Below, piece after piece: positions 17,911 to 26,663 of a stretch of 64,000 bases of DNA (position 1 is its first letter; each line of letters starts with the position of its first letter). The stretch comes from Kitasatospora sp. GP82 (lineage in GTDB: Bacteria; Actinomycetota; Actinomycetes; Streptomycetales; Streptomycetaceae): positions 33,380 to 97,379 of the forward strand of contig NZ_JARZAJ010000026.1 in the NCBI RefSeq assembly GCF_029892105.1, in the 5' to 3' direction. Position numbers and translations under genes: made by a program. A model generated the notes under the pieces. It did not search any database and was not told the DNA's origin. It saw only the letters and a list, made by a program, of their open reading frames with translations.

Positions 17911-19491
17911 ATGACCGCACTCGACCTCTCGCCCGCCGACGCGCCGCCGTCCGGCCTCGCCGCCGAGAGGGTCGCCAAGAGTTTCGGCAGTGTCCAGGCG
18001 CTCCAAGGCGTCACTCTCCACTTCCCGTCCGGGCAGGTCACCGCCCTGATGGGGGAGAACGGTGCCGGCAAGTCGACCCTGCTGCGCATCCTGACCGGTG
18101 ATCACCGCCCGTCCGAGGGCCGGGTGCTGCTGGACGGCACACCGCTCGACCTCGCCTCGCCGATCGACGCCCGCCGCGCGGGAATCCGGATCATCCCGCA
18201 GGAACCGGAGATCATCCCTCACGTCTCGGTCGCCGAGAACGTCTACGTCGGCAGCCTGCCGCGCCGGTCCGGACGCCGCCTGGACCGCGCCGAACTGCGC
18301 CGCCGGATCACTGCGGACCTCGCCAGGCTCGGCTTCGACAAGGTCCTCGACCCCGACCTCCTCGGCTCCGAACTCACAGCAGCACAACGCCAGTTGGTGG
18401 AAATCCTGCGTGCGCTCACCGGGGAGGTGCAGACCCGGGCCATCGCCTTCGACGAGCCGACCTCCTCGCTCTCCGAGCACGAGGTGGAGGCGCTCTTCGC
18501 GCTGATCGGCCGACTGCGGGACCAGGGCATCGCCGTCATCTACGTCTCGCACCGGATGAAGGAGATCTTCCGTCTCGCCGACCGGATCGCGGTACTGCGC
18601 GACGGTGCGCTGAGCGGGGTGCTCCAGGCCGCCGAGACCGACGAGCGCGAGCTGGTCCGGCTGATGGTCGGCCGGGACATGTCCAGCCTGTTCGTCCGTC
18701 AGGACGTCGCCACCGACGAGGTGGTACTCGACGTGCGCGGGCTGACCACCGACGACGTACACGACGTCAGTCTGCAGGTGCGGGCCGGCGAGGTGGTCGC
18801 CCTCGCCGGGCTGATCGGCGCCGGCCGCTCCGAGCTGGCCCTCGCACTGGCGGGCGACGCGCCGATCCGCTCCGGCGAGATCCGGCTCGGCGGCAGGCTG
18901 CTGCGGCTGCGCAGCCCCAAGGACGCGATCCGGGCCGGACTCGGCCTGGCGCCCGAGGAGCGCAAGGCCCAGGCGCTGTTCCTGCAGCGCACCATCCGCG
19001 ACAACACCTCCCTGGTCAGCCTCGACCGGTTGAGCCGCTGGCGCTTCGTCAGGCGCCGCGACGAGAGGGCGCTGGCACAGGAGTACACGGACCGCCTACG
19101 GGTGCGTGCCCCCTCGATCGAGGCCGAGGCGCGCACCCTGTCCGGTGGCAACCAGCAGAAGGTGGTGCTCGCCCGCTGGCTGGCACGCCGTCCACAGCTG
19201 CTGATCCTCGACGAGCCGACCCGGGGCGTCGACATCGGCGCCAAGGCGGAGATCTACCAGATCATCGCGGACCTGGCCCGGGCCGGGAGCGCCGTTCTGG
19301 TGATCTCCTCCGAGCTGCCCGAGGTGCTCGGCCTGGCCGACCGTGTCGTCGTGATGCAGAACGGCAGGGTGACCGGCGAACTCGGCCGTGCCCAGGCTTC
19401 GGAGGAGGCCGTTCTCGCCCTGGCCATGACGGACGACCTGGCCGGAGCCCCCCGTACCGAACCCGACACCCCCACCGGAGTTTCCCGATGA
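17911..19491 (+). CDS. Sugar ABC transporter dual ATP-binding subunit (RbsA/MglA type)
   Basis: 526 aa. Start ATG 17911 lies in TGAGGCCCCGATG; no longer start is needed. The first ABC domain has Walker A GENGAGKST, and a signature segment (LTAAQRQLVEILRAL) with Walker B AIAFDEPTSS. In the second domain Walker A is the usual degenerate GLIGAGRSEL, and the signature LSGGNQQKVVLARWL and Walker B LILDEPTRGVDIG are intact. This is the standard asymmetric arrangement of CUT2 carbohydrate importers. It overlaps the permease start by ATGA, indicating coupled translation. Confidence 0.94.
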   Translation: MTALDLSPADAPPSGLAAERVAKSFGSVQALQGVTLHFPSGQVTALMGENGAGKSTLLRILTGDHRPSEGRVLLDGTPLDLASPIDARRAGIRIIPQEPEIIPHVSVAENVYVGSLPRRSGRRLDRAELRRRITADLARLGFDKVLDPDLLGSELTAAQRQLVEILRALTGEVQTRAIAFDEPTSSLSEHEVEALFALIGRLRDQGIAVIYVSHRMKEIFRLADRIAVLRDGALSGVLQAAETDERELVRLMVGRDMSSLFVRQDVATDEVVLDVRGLTTDDVHDVSLQVRAGEVVALAGLIGAGRSELALALAGDAPIRSGEIRLGGRLLRLRSPKDAIRAGLGLAPEERKAQALFLQRTIRDNTSLVSLDRLSRWRFVRRRDERALAQEYTDRLRVRAPSIEAEARTLSGGNQQKVVLARWLARRPQLLILDEPTRGVDIGAKAEIYQIIADLARAGSAVLVISSELPEVLGLADRVVVMQNGRVTGELGRAQASEEAVLALAMTDDLAGAPRTEPDTPTGVSR

Positions 19492-20528
19492 CCACCGGCA
19501 CCGCCTCCACCACCGAGCAGCCACACGCCCAGCCGGAACCCGGCCGGACGGCGGGCCTGGGCACACTGCTCGGCTCCGTCGGCGGCCAGAACCTCAGCCT
19601 GGTCGGCGCCCTGGCCGTCGTGCTCGTGCTCTTCGGCTCACTCAACGGCAACTACCTGAGCTGGGAGAACATCCAGGTCATCGCGGAGGCGGTGACCATC
19701 GCCGGACTGCTCGCGGTGGTTCAGACCGTCGTGATCATCTGCGGCGGCCTCGACATCTCGGTGGGCTCCCAGGCGGGTCTCGCCTCCGTCGTGAGTGCCA
19801 TGGCCTTCACCTCCACCGGGTCCAGCGCGCTGCTGGGCATCGGAGCGGCAGTGCTGGTCGGCGGTGCGGTCGGCCTGCTCAACGGGATCGTGATCATCTA
19901 CGGCCGGGTCAACCCGACCATCGCCACCCTGGCAGGCCTGGCCGCCTACAAGGGAGTGGCCCAGCTGGTCTCCGCCGGGCGGGCCCAGGGCTACGTCCTC
20001 AACGACCCGCTGTTCATCTTCCTCAGCCGTGGGAAGATCGCCGGACTGCCGACCATGGTGTGGATCCTGATCCTGGTCGCCGTCGGAGTGCACGTGCTGC
20101 TCAAGTACACCGACATCGGCCGCAACATCTACGCGATCGGCGGCAACGACACCGCCGCCCGCCTGGCGGGCATCAACCTCAACAAGTACCTGGTCTCCGT
20201 CTACGCGCTCACCGGCACGGTGGCGGCGGTGGCCGGCGTCCTGCTCACCGCGCGGACCGGCTCCGGCCAGCCGGTGTCCGGCAGCGAGGGGCTCGAACTG
20301 CAGTCGATCACCGCTGCCGCGCTCGGCGGCTGTGCCCTCAAGGGAGGCAAGGGCGGTGTCGGCGGGACGCTGCTGGCGGTCGCACTGCTCGGCGCACTGC
20401 AGAACGGGCTGACAATCCAGGGCATCAACAGCTTCTGGCAGAACGTCGCCCAGGGGCTGCTGCTCGTCGGTGCCGTGGTCATCCAGCAGCGCCGCAACCG
20501 CGAGCGGGCCATCGGCCTGCCCGCGTGA
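19488..20528 (+). CDS. Sugar ABC transporter permease (RbsC type, CUT2)
   Basis: 346 aa integral membrane protein with about eight to ten hydrophobic segments from residue 40 to 335. The family segments GGLDISVGSQAGLASV, YGRVNPTIATLAGLAAYKG and AIGGNDTAARLAGIN are present; the last is the coupling loop that meets the ATPase. It begins inside the ATPase stop (ATGA overlap). The operon appears to end here. Confidence 0.94.
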   Translation: MTTGTASTTEQPHAQPEPGRTAGLGTLLGSVGGQNLSLVGALAVVLVLFGSLNGNYLSWENIQVIAEAVTIAGLLAVVQTVVIICGGLDISVGSQAGLASVVSAMAFTSTGSSALLGIGAAVLVGGAVGLLNGIVIIYGRVNPTIATLAGLAAYKGVAQLVSAGRAQGYVLNDPLFIFLSRGKIAGLPTMVWILILVAVGVHVLLKYTDIGRNIYAIGGNDTAARLAGINLNKYLVSVYALTGTVAAVAGVLLTARTGSGQPVSGSEGLELQSITAAALGGCALKGGKGGVGGTLLAVALLGALQNGLTIQGINSFWQNVAQGLLLVGAVVIQQRRNRERAIGLPA

Positions 20529-21011
20529 CGACGGCTCACGGAGCCCTCGGGTACGGCGGACCCACGAGCCGAGCGGGAGGGGCAGGCGCTGGTGGCTGCG
20601 CCTGCTCCACCGCTTCCCAAGATCGCTGCTGCAGAGTGATGGTGACACAAGGTGAGTGGCCCTCGGCAGGGCCGATGCCATCGAGCTCGACCGCCGCGCA
20701 CCGGACGATCACCGGGTTCGACAACGGCACAACATAGGGTCCGCCGGTCAGCGGCCTTCGTCGGAGCGCTCGGGAGTGCCGTTGAGGATGCGGTCCATGG
20801 CGGCGCGGGTGCGGCCGTCTTCGGTATCCCGACCGTTGTGGGCGTTCGAGCCGGACGCCGGTCGCCGGTCGCCGGTCCGCCACCCGCAGGGGGGAGGGCG
20901 GATTCGGTCGTGGGGAGGAGCGGGTTCACCCCGCAGGGGGAGGTGGCGGAACGGTGAGACGCGCGACAGTGGTGGCGACGCCGAAAGTCGAACCGAATGG
21001 AGTGAACAGCC
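20529..21011. other. Intergenic region, possible gene-end relic on minus strand
   Basis: No intact gene. At about 20750-20850 the minus strand reads a natural-looking protein end (RTRAAMDRILNGTPERSDEGR region, then stop), possibly the tail of a lost gene. The remainder shows nothing. Confidence 0.3.
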
Positions 21012-21608
21012 ATGCAGCTTTCCGTACTTGGCCGACGTCCGCACCGCAGCCGCCGCACGGCGCGGGCCCGGGCGTCGACCGCCGTCGCACTCGCGGTACT
21101 CGGCACGCTCGCCGCGTACGTTCCCTCGGCTGCCGCTGCGCCCGCTCCCGAGAGCACCGCCGGCTCGCCGAGCAGTGCGGTGCGGGTGTCCGGTACCGCG
21201 GGTACCACGCTCACCAAGGACTTCATCGGGTTCGCCGGGGACGACGTCCGGATCGAGATCGACGCCCGGACCGCCGTGAACGGTCAACCGGCCGGCGGCA
21301 CCGGGCACTTCCATGTCGTCCACCGCCACGTCGACGGCCGCCTGGTCGCCGACTTCACGGGTGACATCACCTGCCTTGTCGCAGGCGGCCGGGACGCGAT
21401 CGCCACCGGTGTCATCACAGGCGGCCAGGCACCGTGGTTCCCCGGGCGTCAACTCCTCGGCACACGAGTCTCGCTCACTCTCCAGGACAACGGCCGGACC
21501 AGCCGGGCCGGTTGGCTCTGGGGTGCCCTCGGCGCACCGGTCTCCGACTGCCAGGGAACCGTCCCCTTCATCGGGATGACGCACGGCCACTTCACGGTGC
21601 GTGGCTGA
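21012..21608 (+). CDS. Secreted protein of unknown function
   Basis: 198 aa with a long Arg-rich n-region and hydrophobic core (STAVALAVLGTLAAYV) ending at SAAAAPAPES. The mature domain has ten or so predicted beta strands with GGTGHFHVVHRHVDGRLVADF and a single pair of cysteines (TCLVAG and DCQGT) that could form a disulfide. The His-rich strand is conserved-looking but the family is not one I can name. GGAG lies before the start. Confidence 0.7.
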   Translation: MQLSVLGRRPHRSRRTARARASTAVALAVLGTLAAYVPSAAAAPAPESTAGSPSSAVRVSGTAGTTLTKDFIGFAGDDVRIEIDARTAVNGQPAGGTGHFHVVHRHVDGRLVADFTGDITCLVAGGRDAIATGVITGGQAPWFPGRQLLGTRVSLTLQDNGRTSRAGWLWGALGAPVSDCQGTVPFIGMTHGHFTVRG

Positions 21609-21871
21609 CGATTCACCCGGAACGCGGCCCGGCCACACGAGGGGATGGCCGGGCCGGCCGGTCGATGCCGCCGGACGGGGCGCCGCCCCCGGCTCTCGTT
21701 CCGCACCTCGACAAAGCACATGTCAGATGCGGTCTCCGCGCGTTGATCGAACCGTTGCTGACTCGACATCAGGAGTTCTCGTGGCGCGCCCTGTCGGCGG
21801 CCCGAGGGGGGTGATGTCATGCCCACACCGCTCGGGTTCCAGTGCCCGAGCCCCCCTCTACGGAGCTCCCC

Positions 21872-22408
21872 ATGCACTCCGCCCCACGCCTCTTGGCCCC
21901 CGCCGCCGCCTGCGCCCTCGCGCTCGGCGGCCTCGTGCTCGGCACCGGTTCCGCGCACGCGGCCGCCGCGTCCTGCTCGCAGGGCTACCTGCCGCTGCCC
22001 GACTCCGCCTGCACCCCGGGTGCCACCAACCCCGACGTCACCCAGGACACCATCGGCTCCACCATCTGCGTCTCCGGGTGGACGGGTACCGTGCGCCCGC
22101 CGACCTCGTACACCAACGCGCTGAAGGTGCGGCAGATCGCGGCGTACGGCTACAGCGACACCTACACCGGCGACTACGAGGAGGACCACCTGATACCGCT
22201 GGAGCTCGGCGGCGCACCGAAGGACCCGAACAACCTGTGGCCCGAGCCGAGATACGACACGGGCGTGGGCGTGACGGCGTACTCCAAGGACTCGGTGGAG
22301 AACAAGCTGAAGACGGCTGTCTGCAACGGTTCGGTGCCGCTGGTGGACGCGCAGAACGCGATCGCCACCGACTGGACCACCGCCCTGCAGAACCTCGGCC
22401 TGGCCTGA
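21872..22408 (+). CDS. Secreted HNH-fold-like protein
   Basis: 178 aa from ATG 21872 (GGAG seven bases upstream; an in-frame start ten codons earlier would spoil the signal peptide). The signal peptide ends at SAHA-AAAS. Motif YEEDHLIPLELGGAPKDPNN near residues 111-130 has the His-x-Ile-Pro-Leu and Gly-Gly ... Asn-Asn spacing seen in HNH/McrA-like nuclease folds, followed by LWPEP. Exported HNH-like proteins are widespread in streptomycetes. Nuclease activity is not proven, and a zinc-cysteine pair is absent. Confidence 0.72.
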   Translation: MHSAPRLLAPAAACALALGGLVLGTGSAHAAAASCSQGYLPLPDSACTPGATNPDVTQDTIGSTICVSGWTGTVRPPTSYTNALKVRQIAAYGYSDTYTGDYEEDHLIPLELGGAPKDPNNLWPEPRYDTGVGVTAYSKDSVENKLKTAVCNGSVPLVDAQNAIATDWTTALQNLGLA

Positions 22409-22474
22409 CCGCACCCTGCTGCGCGCCGGCGCAGCCACCGCCCGGGCCGCCCCGCGCCCGGGGCCGGACAGACC

Positions 22475-22518
22475 AACGGTAGGGCCCGGGCCGTCCACAC
22501 GGCCCGGGCCCTACCGTT
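22475..22518. terminator. Perfect 19-bp hairpin
   Basis: The arms 22475-22493 and 22500-22518 are exact complements (AACGGTAGGGCCCGGGCCG with its complement) around a six-base loop. It is the strongest stem in the window. It follows the HNH-like gene by 66 bases, as a terminator should, but ends only 11 bases before the next start codon, so it would sit in or next to that gene's ribosome-binding region. Confidence 0.8.
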
Positions 22519-22529
22519 ACGGTGACGCC

Positions 22530-23741
22530 ATGACGATCAACGGGGAGGACCAGGCCACGGCCCGGGGTGCGGTGCTGCTGCTGGCCGCCGCCCCGCGCAC
22601 CTCTCGCCGGCGGCTTCTCGACCCAGAGCTCGGGATTGCCGAGGTTTCGACGGTGCCGACCAGGGCCCTACTGGCCGGCTGGACCGGGGCCGTGGACGTC
22701 GTACCACTGATGAACCCCGCAGAGCCGCAGGCCGTCCTCGCCCGGATACGGGAGGCCGCGAGCATTCGGGGCCCGCTGCTGGTCTACCTGTGCGGCCAGC
22801 TCATCAGGGACCACCGGCAACGACTGGTCCACTTCGCGCTGTCCGACACCACCGACGCCACCGTCCGCTACACCGCACTGCCCTGGGCCTGGCTCGCACG
22901 AGAGCTGGCCACCCGTCAGTCCGGTACCACCGCCGTGATGGTGGACCTGGTCGCCGATGCGTCCTGTGTCCCCCTCCAGCTCGAAGACCTTCCTCTGCCG
23001 ACACAGATCCGCCGGTGGGGAGTGATCGCCCCACCGGCCCGGCGTGGAACACTGCAGCCGCCCTCCTACACGATGGCCCTCGCACGGCTGCTGGGAGCCG
23101 CCTCGGACTCGCAACACATCGCTGACCTGCACCCGCTCGCCCTGGCTCAGGCCAATCTCACCCCCGGGAGCATCGTCCTCGACGCACAGACCGCAGTCGA
23201 GCCCGGCACCGACACCCGGCCCCGACCGGCACAGCGCGCCGAAGCCGTGGCCACCAGGTCGGAGCCGCCCAGGACCTTCACCCCGGTGGACCCGGCGGTC
23301 GACCGGCGCCCGGCGATCGCCGAGGCGGTGCGCAACGGAAACCACCACATCGCCGCCCAACTGACGACGGACTGGGAGCAGGACATCCTGCGGTCGGCAG
23401 GTCGGGAATCGGCGGCGATGGGCGACGTACTGGAGGTCCGGGCCACCGCCGCCACCGCTGCCGGCGCGACCGTACGAGCCGCCGAGCTGTGGGTGACCAC
23501 CGCCGAACACCGGCTGAACTGGACCCACCCCCAGAACCCCCAGGTCCAGCTCGCAGTCCGCAATGCCCTGTACTGCTGGCAGCGGCTGGCGGACGAGGAA
23601 CCGGCGGTCACCGCGCTCGGACAGCGGCTGACCGAGGTGTTGAGGACGACCGGCCGAGAGAGCGCGGCCACTGCGGCCGAGGACCGAGTCGCCGACCTGC
23701 AGGGTCCCGCCTACAGGCCGCCGACCGGATGGCGTGCGTAG
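22530..23741 (+). CDS. Caspase-like-fold protein, apparently catalytically inactive
   Basis: 403 aa. Residues about 10-200 follow the order of actinobacterial caspase-like domains: strand LLVYLCGQL, then FALSDTTDATVRYTALPWAWL, then TTAVMVDLVADASC. In active members the first is SGHG and the last DCCFSG; here His becomes Gln and the Cys is displaced, so the dyad appears lost. The C-terminal half (260-390) is helical, TPR-like. A role in signalling or scaffolding is possible but unproven. There is no good Shine-Dalgarno because a 19-bp hairpin ends just before the ATG, so a downstream start cannot be excluded. Confidence 0.55.
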   Translation: MTINGEDQATARGAVLLLAAAPRTSRRRLLDPELGIAEVSTVPTRALLAGWTGAVDVVPLMNPAEPQAVLARIREAASIRGPLLVYLCGQLIRDHRQRLVHFALSDTTDATVRYTALPWAWLARELATRQSGTTAVMVDLVADASCVPLQLEDLPLPTQIRRWGVIAPPARRGTLQPPSYTMALARLLGAASDSQHIADLHPLALAQANLTPGSIVLDAQTAVEPGTDTRPRPAQRAEAVATRSEPPRTFTPVDPAVDRRPAIAEAVRNGNHHIAAQLTTDWEQDILRSAGRESAAMGDVLEVRATAATAAGATVRAAELWVTTAEHRLNWTHPQNPQVQLAVRNALYCWQRLADEEPAVTALGQRLTEVLRTTGRESAATAAEDRVADLQGPAYRPPTGWRA

Positions 23742-23777
23742 GCAACAGGAACCTGGAGGAGGGTAGGACAGGCCGAG

Positions 23778-23960
23778 CTACCGGGGCTGCCCACGCCTAC
23801 GCCATTTCCTCCGGCGACGAGGCGGCTCGGAGCCCGGGAACAGGGCCCGGCGGTGCTTGCGTATTCGGCGTAGCGCAAGCCGTGCGCTGACGTACTCGAA
23901 GCTCATGGCCCAGCCCACCACCAACGTGAAGATTCCCAGGCCGATCAGCTCTCCCCACAT
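23778..23960 (-). CDS. Small single-span membrane protein
   Basis: 60 aa from ATG 23960, which is preceded by GGGGAGGTC; two in-frame starts further up lack such a site. One hydrophobic segment (LIGLGIFTLVVGWAM) is followed by a very basic tail (RRIRKHRR ... RRRRKWRRRGQ), predicting an N-out/C-in topology. It is convergent with the caspase-like gene. The function is unknown. Confidence 0.5.
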   Translation of the reverse strand: MWGELIGLGIFTLVVGWAMSFEYVSARLALRRIRKHRRALFPGSEPPRRRRKWRRRGQPR

Positions 23961-24420
23961 GACCTCCCCTTTCATTGCAGGCGGCAGGTCCTCCATCGCC
24001 TACTGGTCCGGCTCCGCGATCCGGTGGGGTGGATGCGCACACCGCCGCCGAGGTTCCTCAATCAGTTCACTCTCCACGCCGAGCACGGTAGGGGCCCTGG
24101 CGGCTCCCACCTACCGATCTGACGGCAAATCAGAGAGTTCGCCGGCCAACGTGCAGCAGCTGGTGGTCAGTTCGAGGCCCTCCGGAGCTGCCCCTGCTCG
24201 AACCCGCCATAAGGCGTGCGGGCCCGGATCCGGCGGTGTCGGATCCGGTCGGTCCCCTGCCGCAGCGGCTTGCCATGACGGATCGCCGGAAGCGACCGAC
24301 GAGCACTGCGCCCCTCGTACTGCGATCACACGCACAGTCCTTCGAGCCCAGCCGGTCCGCTGCAGGCGGCGCTTCGACGTTCAGTCCGGGCGTCGGCGGG
24401 TCAGGCTTGCCGGGGCGGGC
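23961..24420. other. Intergenic region without recognisable gene
   Basis: 460 bases. A short T-arm-like string (GGTTCGAGCAGGGGC on the minus strand near 24200) was checked, but no tRNA fold surrounds it. No gene or operator could be supported. Confidence 0.35.
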
Positions 24421-25011
24421 TCAGCTGCACCAGAACAGGAAGCGGGTACAGGTCGGTGACGGCGACGGCGTGGGTTTCGTCGGCCGGGGTGAAGCGGACG
24501 GCTTCGGACCGCTCGTCGAACCGGAGCCGGGTGGCGCCGAGGCGGTGGCGGCCGGAGCCGAGCCCGACGAGGTGCCGCTCGGCCGCGGGCGGGCGGTGGA
24601 CCTGGTCGCGCCGGGCGATGGGGAAGTGCGGGAAGCGACGGGCAGCGGGGTGGGCGCGGCCGTCGCGGGGTCCGTGCTCGGCTGACTGTTCTCGACGGGA
24701 GTGGGGGTCAGCGCGGCCGGTTGGCCGGACTGCGGGGAGCTCAGCGCCAGCGCGCCCGCACCGCCGATGGCCAGTACCACAGCCGTGGCGGTGAGCACCC
24801 GCCCGCCCCGCCGGGACTTGCGTCTGCTGCGCCGGTTGCGACGGGCGTCGGCCCTGGTCGGCCCGGGTCTCGGCTCGGCAGCGGGGACTCCGGTCGCGCC
24901 GGGCATCGGCTCGCTGACGAAAGCCGGGGCCGCGGCCGAGGCCGGCATGCCGCAGCCGGGGCAGGACAGTGCACCGTTGAGGTGGCGGCGGCAAGGCGCG
25001 CAGTAGTTCAT
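24421..25011 (-). CDS. SCO2400-type zinc-ribbon membrane protein
   Basis: 196 aa. Start ATG 25011 is preferred to one two codons upstream because GGAAAG is then six bases away. The N-terminal zinc ribbon has CAPC (Cys4, Cys7) and CPGC (Cys17, Cys20) as MNYCAPCRRHLNG then CPGCG. One transmembrane helix lies near 75-92 (VLTATAVVLAIGGAGALAL), followed by a long Pro/Ser/Thr-rich extracellular tail ending in CTRFLFWCS. This lineage-specific family is conserved in streptomycetes; its role is unknown. Confidence 0.82.
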   Translation of the reverse strand: MNYCAPCRRHLNGALSCPGCGMPASAAAPAFVSEPMPGATGVPAAEPRPGPTRADARRNRRSRRKSRRGGRVLTATAVVLAIGGAGALALSSPQSGQPAALTPTPVENSQPSTDPATAAPTPLPVASRTSPSPGATRSTARPRPSGTSSGSAPAATASAPPGSGSTSGPKPSASPRPTKPTPSPSPTCTRFLFWCS

Positions 25012-25481
25012 CGTCATCTTTCCGTACTTTGTCTCGCGCCTTGGACGCGACCAGCCTCAGGAGACAGTAGGCATGCCACCCGATCGGCGGACAGGTGCCG
25101 GGTGTGAGGTTTTGGGAGAGACCCCATGGTGATGACAGCGCGTCGGTGAACAGGGACGTCGGCAGGTGGCCACCACGAACGTGTCCGGATGCCCGTTCGT
25201 CGCTCCGGCGGGCGAGCGGATCGCCGGTGACGGCCTCTCTCGACGAGTGACCGTGACCAGCACATTCGCAGCATGCCTTGGAAGGGCTGACGGGATGTCG
25301 AACGGAAGTCCGGCTCCGGGCATGTTGGTTGAGCCGACGAGCCTGGGAGAACTGCCGATGTACCTGCGGAATGGGGGCGCCCTGGTGTCCGCCGCCGCCG
25401 GTGCCGAGAGGCTCGTGGCGTTGAGGCTGCTTCTGGTCCTCAGTGGATCCCGTGCTTGACCATCCATCGGAAGGACCTCAC
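25012..25481. other. Intergenic region upstream of the RNA ligase relic
   Basis: 470 bases. Open frames occur on both strands but none has a supported start or recognisable motif. Likely holds promoters for both flanking, divergent genes. Confidence 0.35.
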
Positions 25482-26033
25482 ATGCGCAAGACCCCGACCG
25501 TTTTCCGGCGGGATCCCGACGACCGTGCCCACGTGCTGCCTGTGGTGCACCCCGGGTGCCGGTGGGTGCTCGACGGTGAAGGCCGGGCCACACGAAAGTG
25601 GGATGGCACGTGCGTGATGCTCGATGAGGCCGGCCGGTGGTGGGCCCGGCACGAGGTGAAGCCCGGGAAGAAGGCGCCTGATGGCTACCTGCTCATGGAG
25701 ACGGACGAGGTCACTGGCAAGACGGTCGGATGGGAGCCGGTGTCGGGATCGCCGTTCGCGAGGTTCCATGCCGAGGCCGTCGGCGACGGCGGCCCGGTGG
25801 ATCCCGGGACGTACGAGCTCCTCGGCCCGAAGATCAACGGAAACCCGGACGGCTTCGCCGTGCATGTCCTGATGCCGCACGGGTGGGAGCCACTGTCCGA
25901 GTACAGCGTGCCGGGCACGGCCGAGGCCGCGGGTACCGGAAGGGCGAGCGCGAGGGTGAGAGTGGTAGCCGTCAGGCCGGCCGAGCAGGCGGTGGCGCGA
26001 AGTGTTCGCAGGGTCGGATTCCCCCTGGTATGA
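25482..26033 (+). pseudogene. RNA ligase (DUF5565/RNA ligase 1 family), C-terminally truncated
   Basis: 183 codons from ATG 25482 (GAAGGA site). The start RKTPTVFRRDPDDRAHVLP, the nucleotidyl-lysine motif RKWDGTCV, KTVGWEPV and GPKINGN match actinobacterial RNA ligase 1 proteins, which join RNA ends through a lysyl-AMP intermediate. After GWEPLSEYSVPG the similarity ends abruptly. The motifs expected next (EGVVF-type motif IV and the KLK motif V) are absent, replaced by an Arg/Val-rich tail. A deletion or insertion junction lies near 25910. Probably inactive in sealing. Confidence 0.72.
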
Positions 26034-26040
26034 AGCGAAT

Positions 26041-26088
26041 TGATCGCCTCGTGCCGTCGGATGAACACAACACAAGACGAGGCGATCA
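26041..26088. repeat. 12-bp inverted repeat (hairpin)
   Basis: TGATCGCCTCGT at 26041-26052 and ACGAGGCGATCA at 26077-26088 are exact complements around 24 bases. It starts seven bases beyond the RNA ligase stop, near the truncation. It may be a terminator or the scar of a mobile element that cut the gene. Confidence 0.5.
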
Positions 26089-26215
26089 GCATTATGGGGG
26101 TACGACCGCAGGCGCCTCTCAGCTGGCCCCCGGTCACCGATCGTCGCGCCCGCCGTCTTGACGTGTCGCTGTCCTCAGTGCGTGGCACAGGTGCCGATGC
26201 GCACGGCGGCGGTTC

Positions 26216-26632
26216 TCACGCGACTGTCTCGACGCCGAGCTCGGTGAGCAGGCCGTGGACGCGCTGCTGGATCTCGTCGCGGATCGGGCGGACGGCCTCG
26301 ACACCCTGGCCGGCCGGGTCCTGAAGCTTCCAGTCCAGGTAGCGCTTGCCGGGGAAGTGCGGGCAGGCGTCACCGCAGCCCATGGTGATCACCACGTCGG
26401 AGGCCTGGACCGCCTCGACGGTCAGCACCTTGGGGGTCTCGGCGGCGATGTCGATGCCGACCTCGCGCATCGCCTCCACGACGGCCGGGTTGACGCTGTC
26501 GGCCGGCGCGGAACCGGCCGAGCGGACCTCGACACGGCCGGCGCCGAGGTGGGTGAGGAAGGCGGCGGCCATCTGGGACCGGCCGGCGTTGTGGACGCAG
26601 ACGAACAGTACGGACGGGACGGCAGTGCTCAC
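26216..26632 (-). CDS. arsC: Arsenate reductase, low-molecular-weight phosphatase type
   Basis: 138 aa. It reduces arsenate to arsenite with thioredoxin or mycothiol as electron donor. The P-loop FVCVHNAGRSQ gives Cys12-X5-Arg18; resolving cysteines Cys86 and Cys90 lie in MGCGDAC; the catalytic Asp is in KLQDPAGQ. These three cysteines define the ArsC class related to LMW protein tyrosine phosphatases. It is the last gene of an arsR-aquaporin-arsC operon, 31 bases after the aquaporin stop. The arsenite made would leave through the aquaporin. Confidence 0.93.
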   Translation of the reverse strand: MSTAVPSVLFVCVHNAGRSQMAAAFLTHLGAGRVEVRSAGSAPADSVNPAVVEAMREVGIDIAAETPKVLTVEAVQASDVVITMGCGDACPHFPGKRYLDWKLQDPAGQGVEAVRPIRDEIQQRVHGLLTELGVETVA

Positions 26633-26663
26633 GGGTGTTCTTCCTTGCTCCGGCGGGGCCGGT

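Noticed and set aside
24180..24240. T-arm-like GGTTCGAGCAGGGGC on the minus strand
   Set aside because: No tRNA cloverleaf could be drawn around it.
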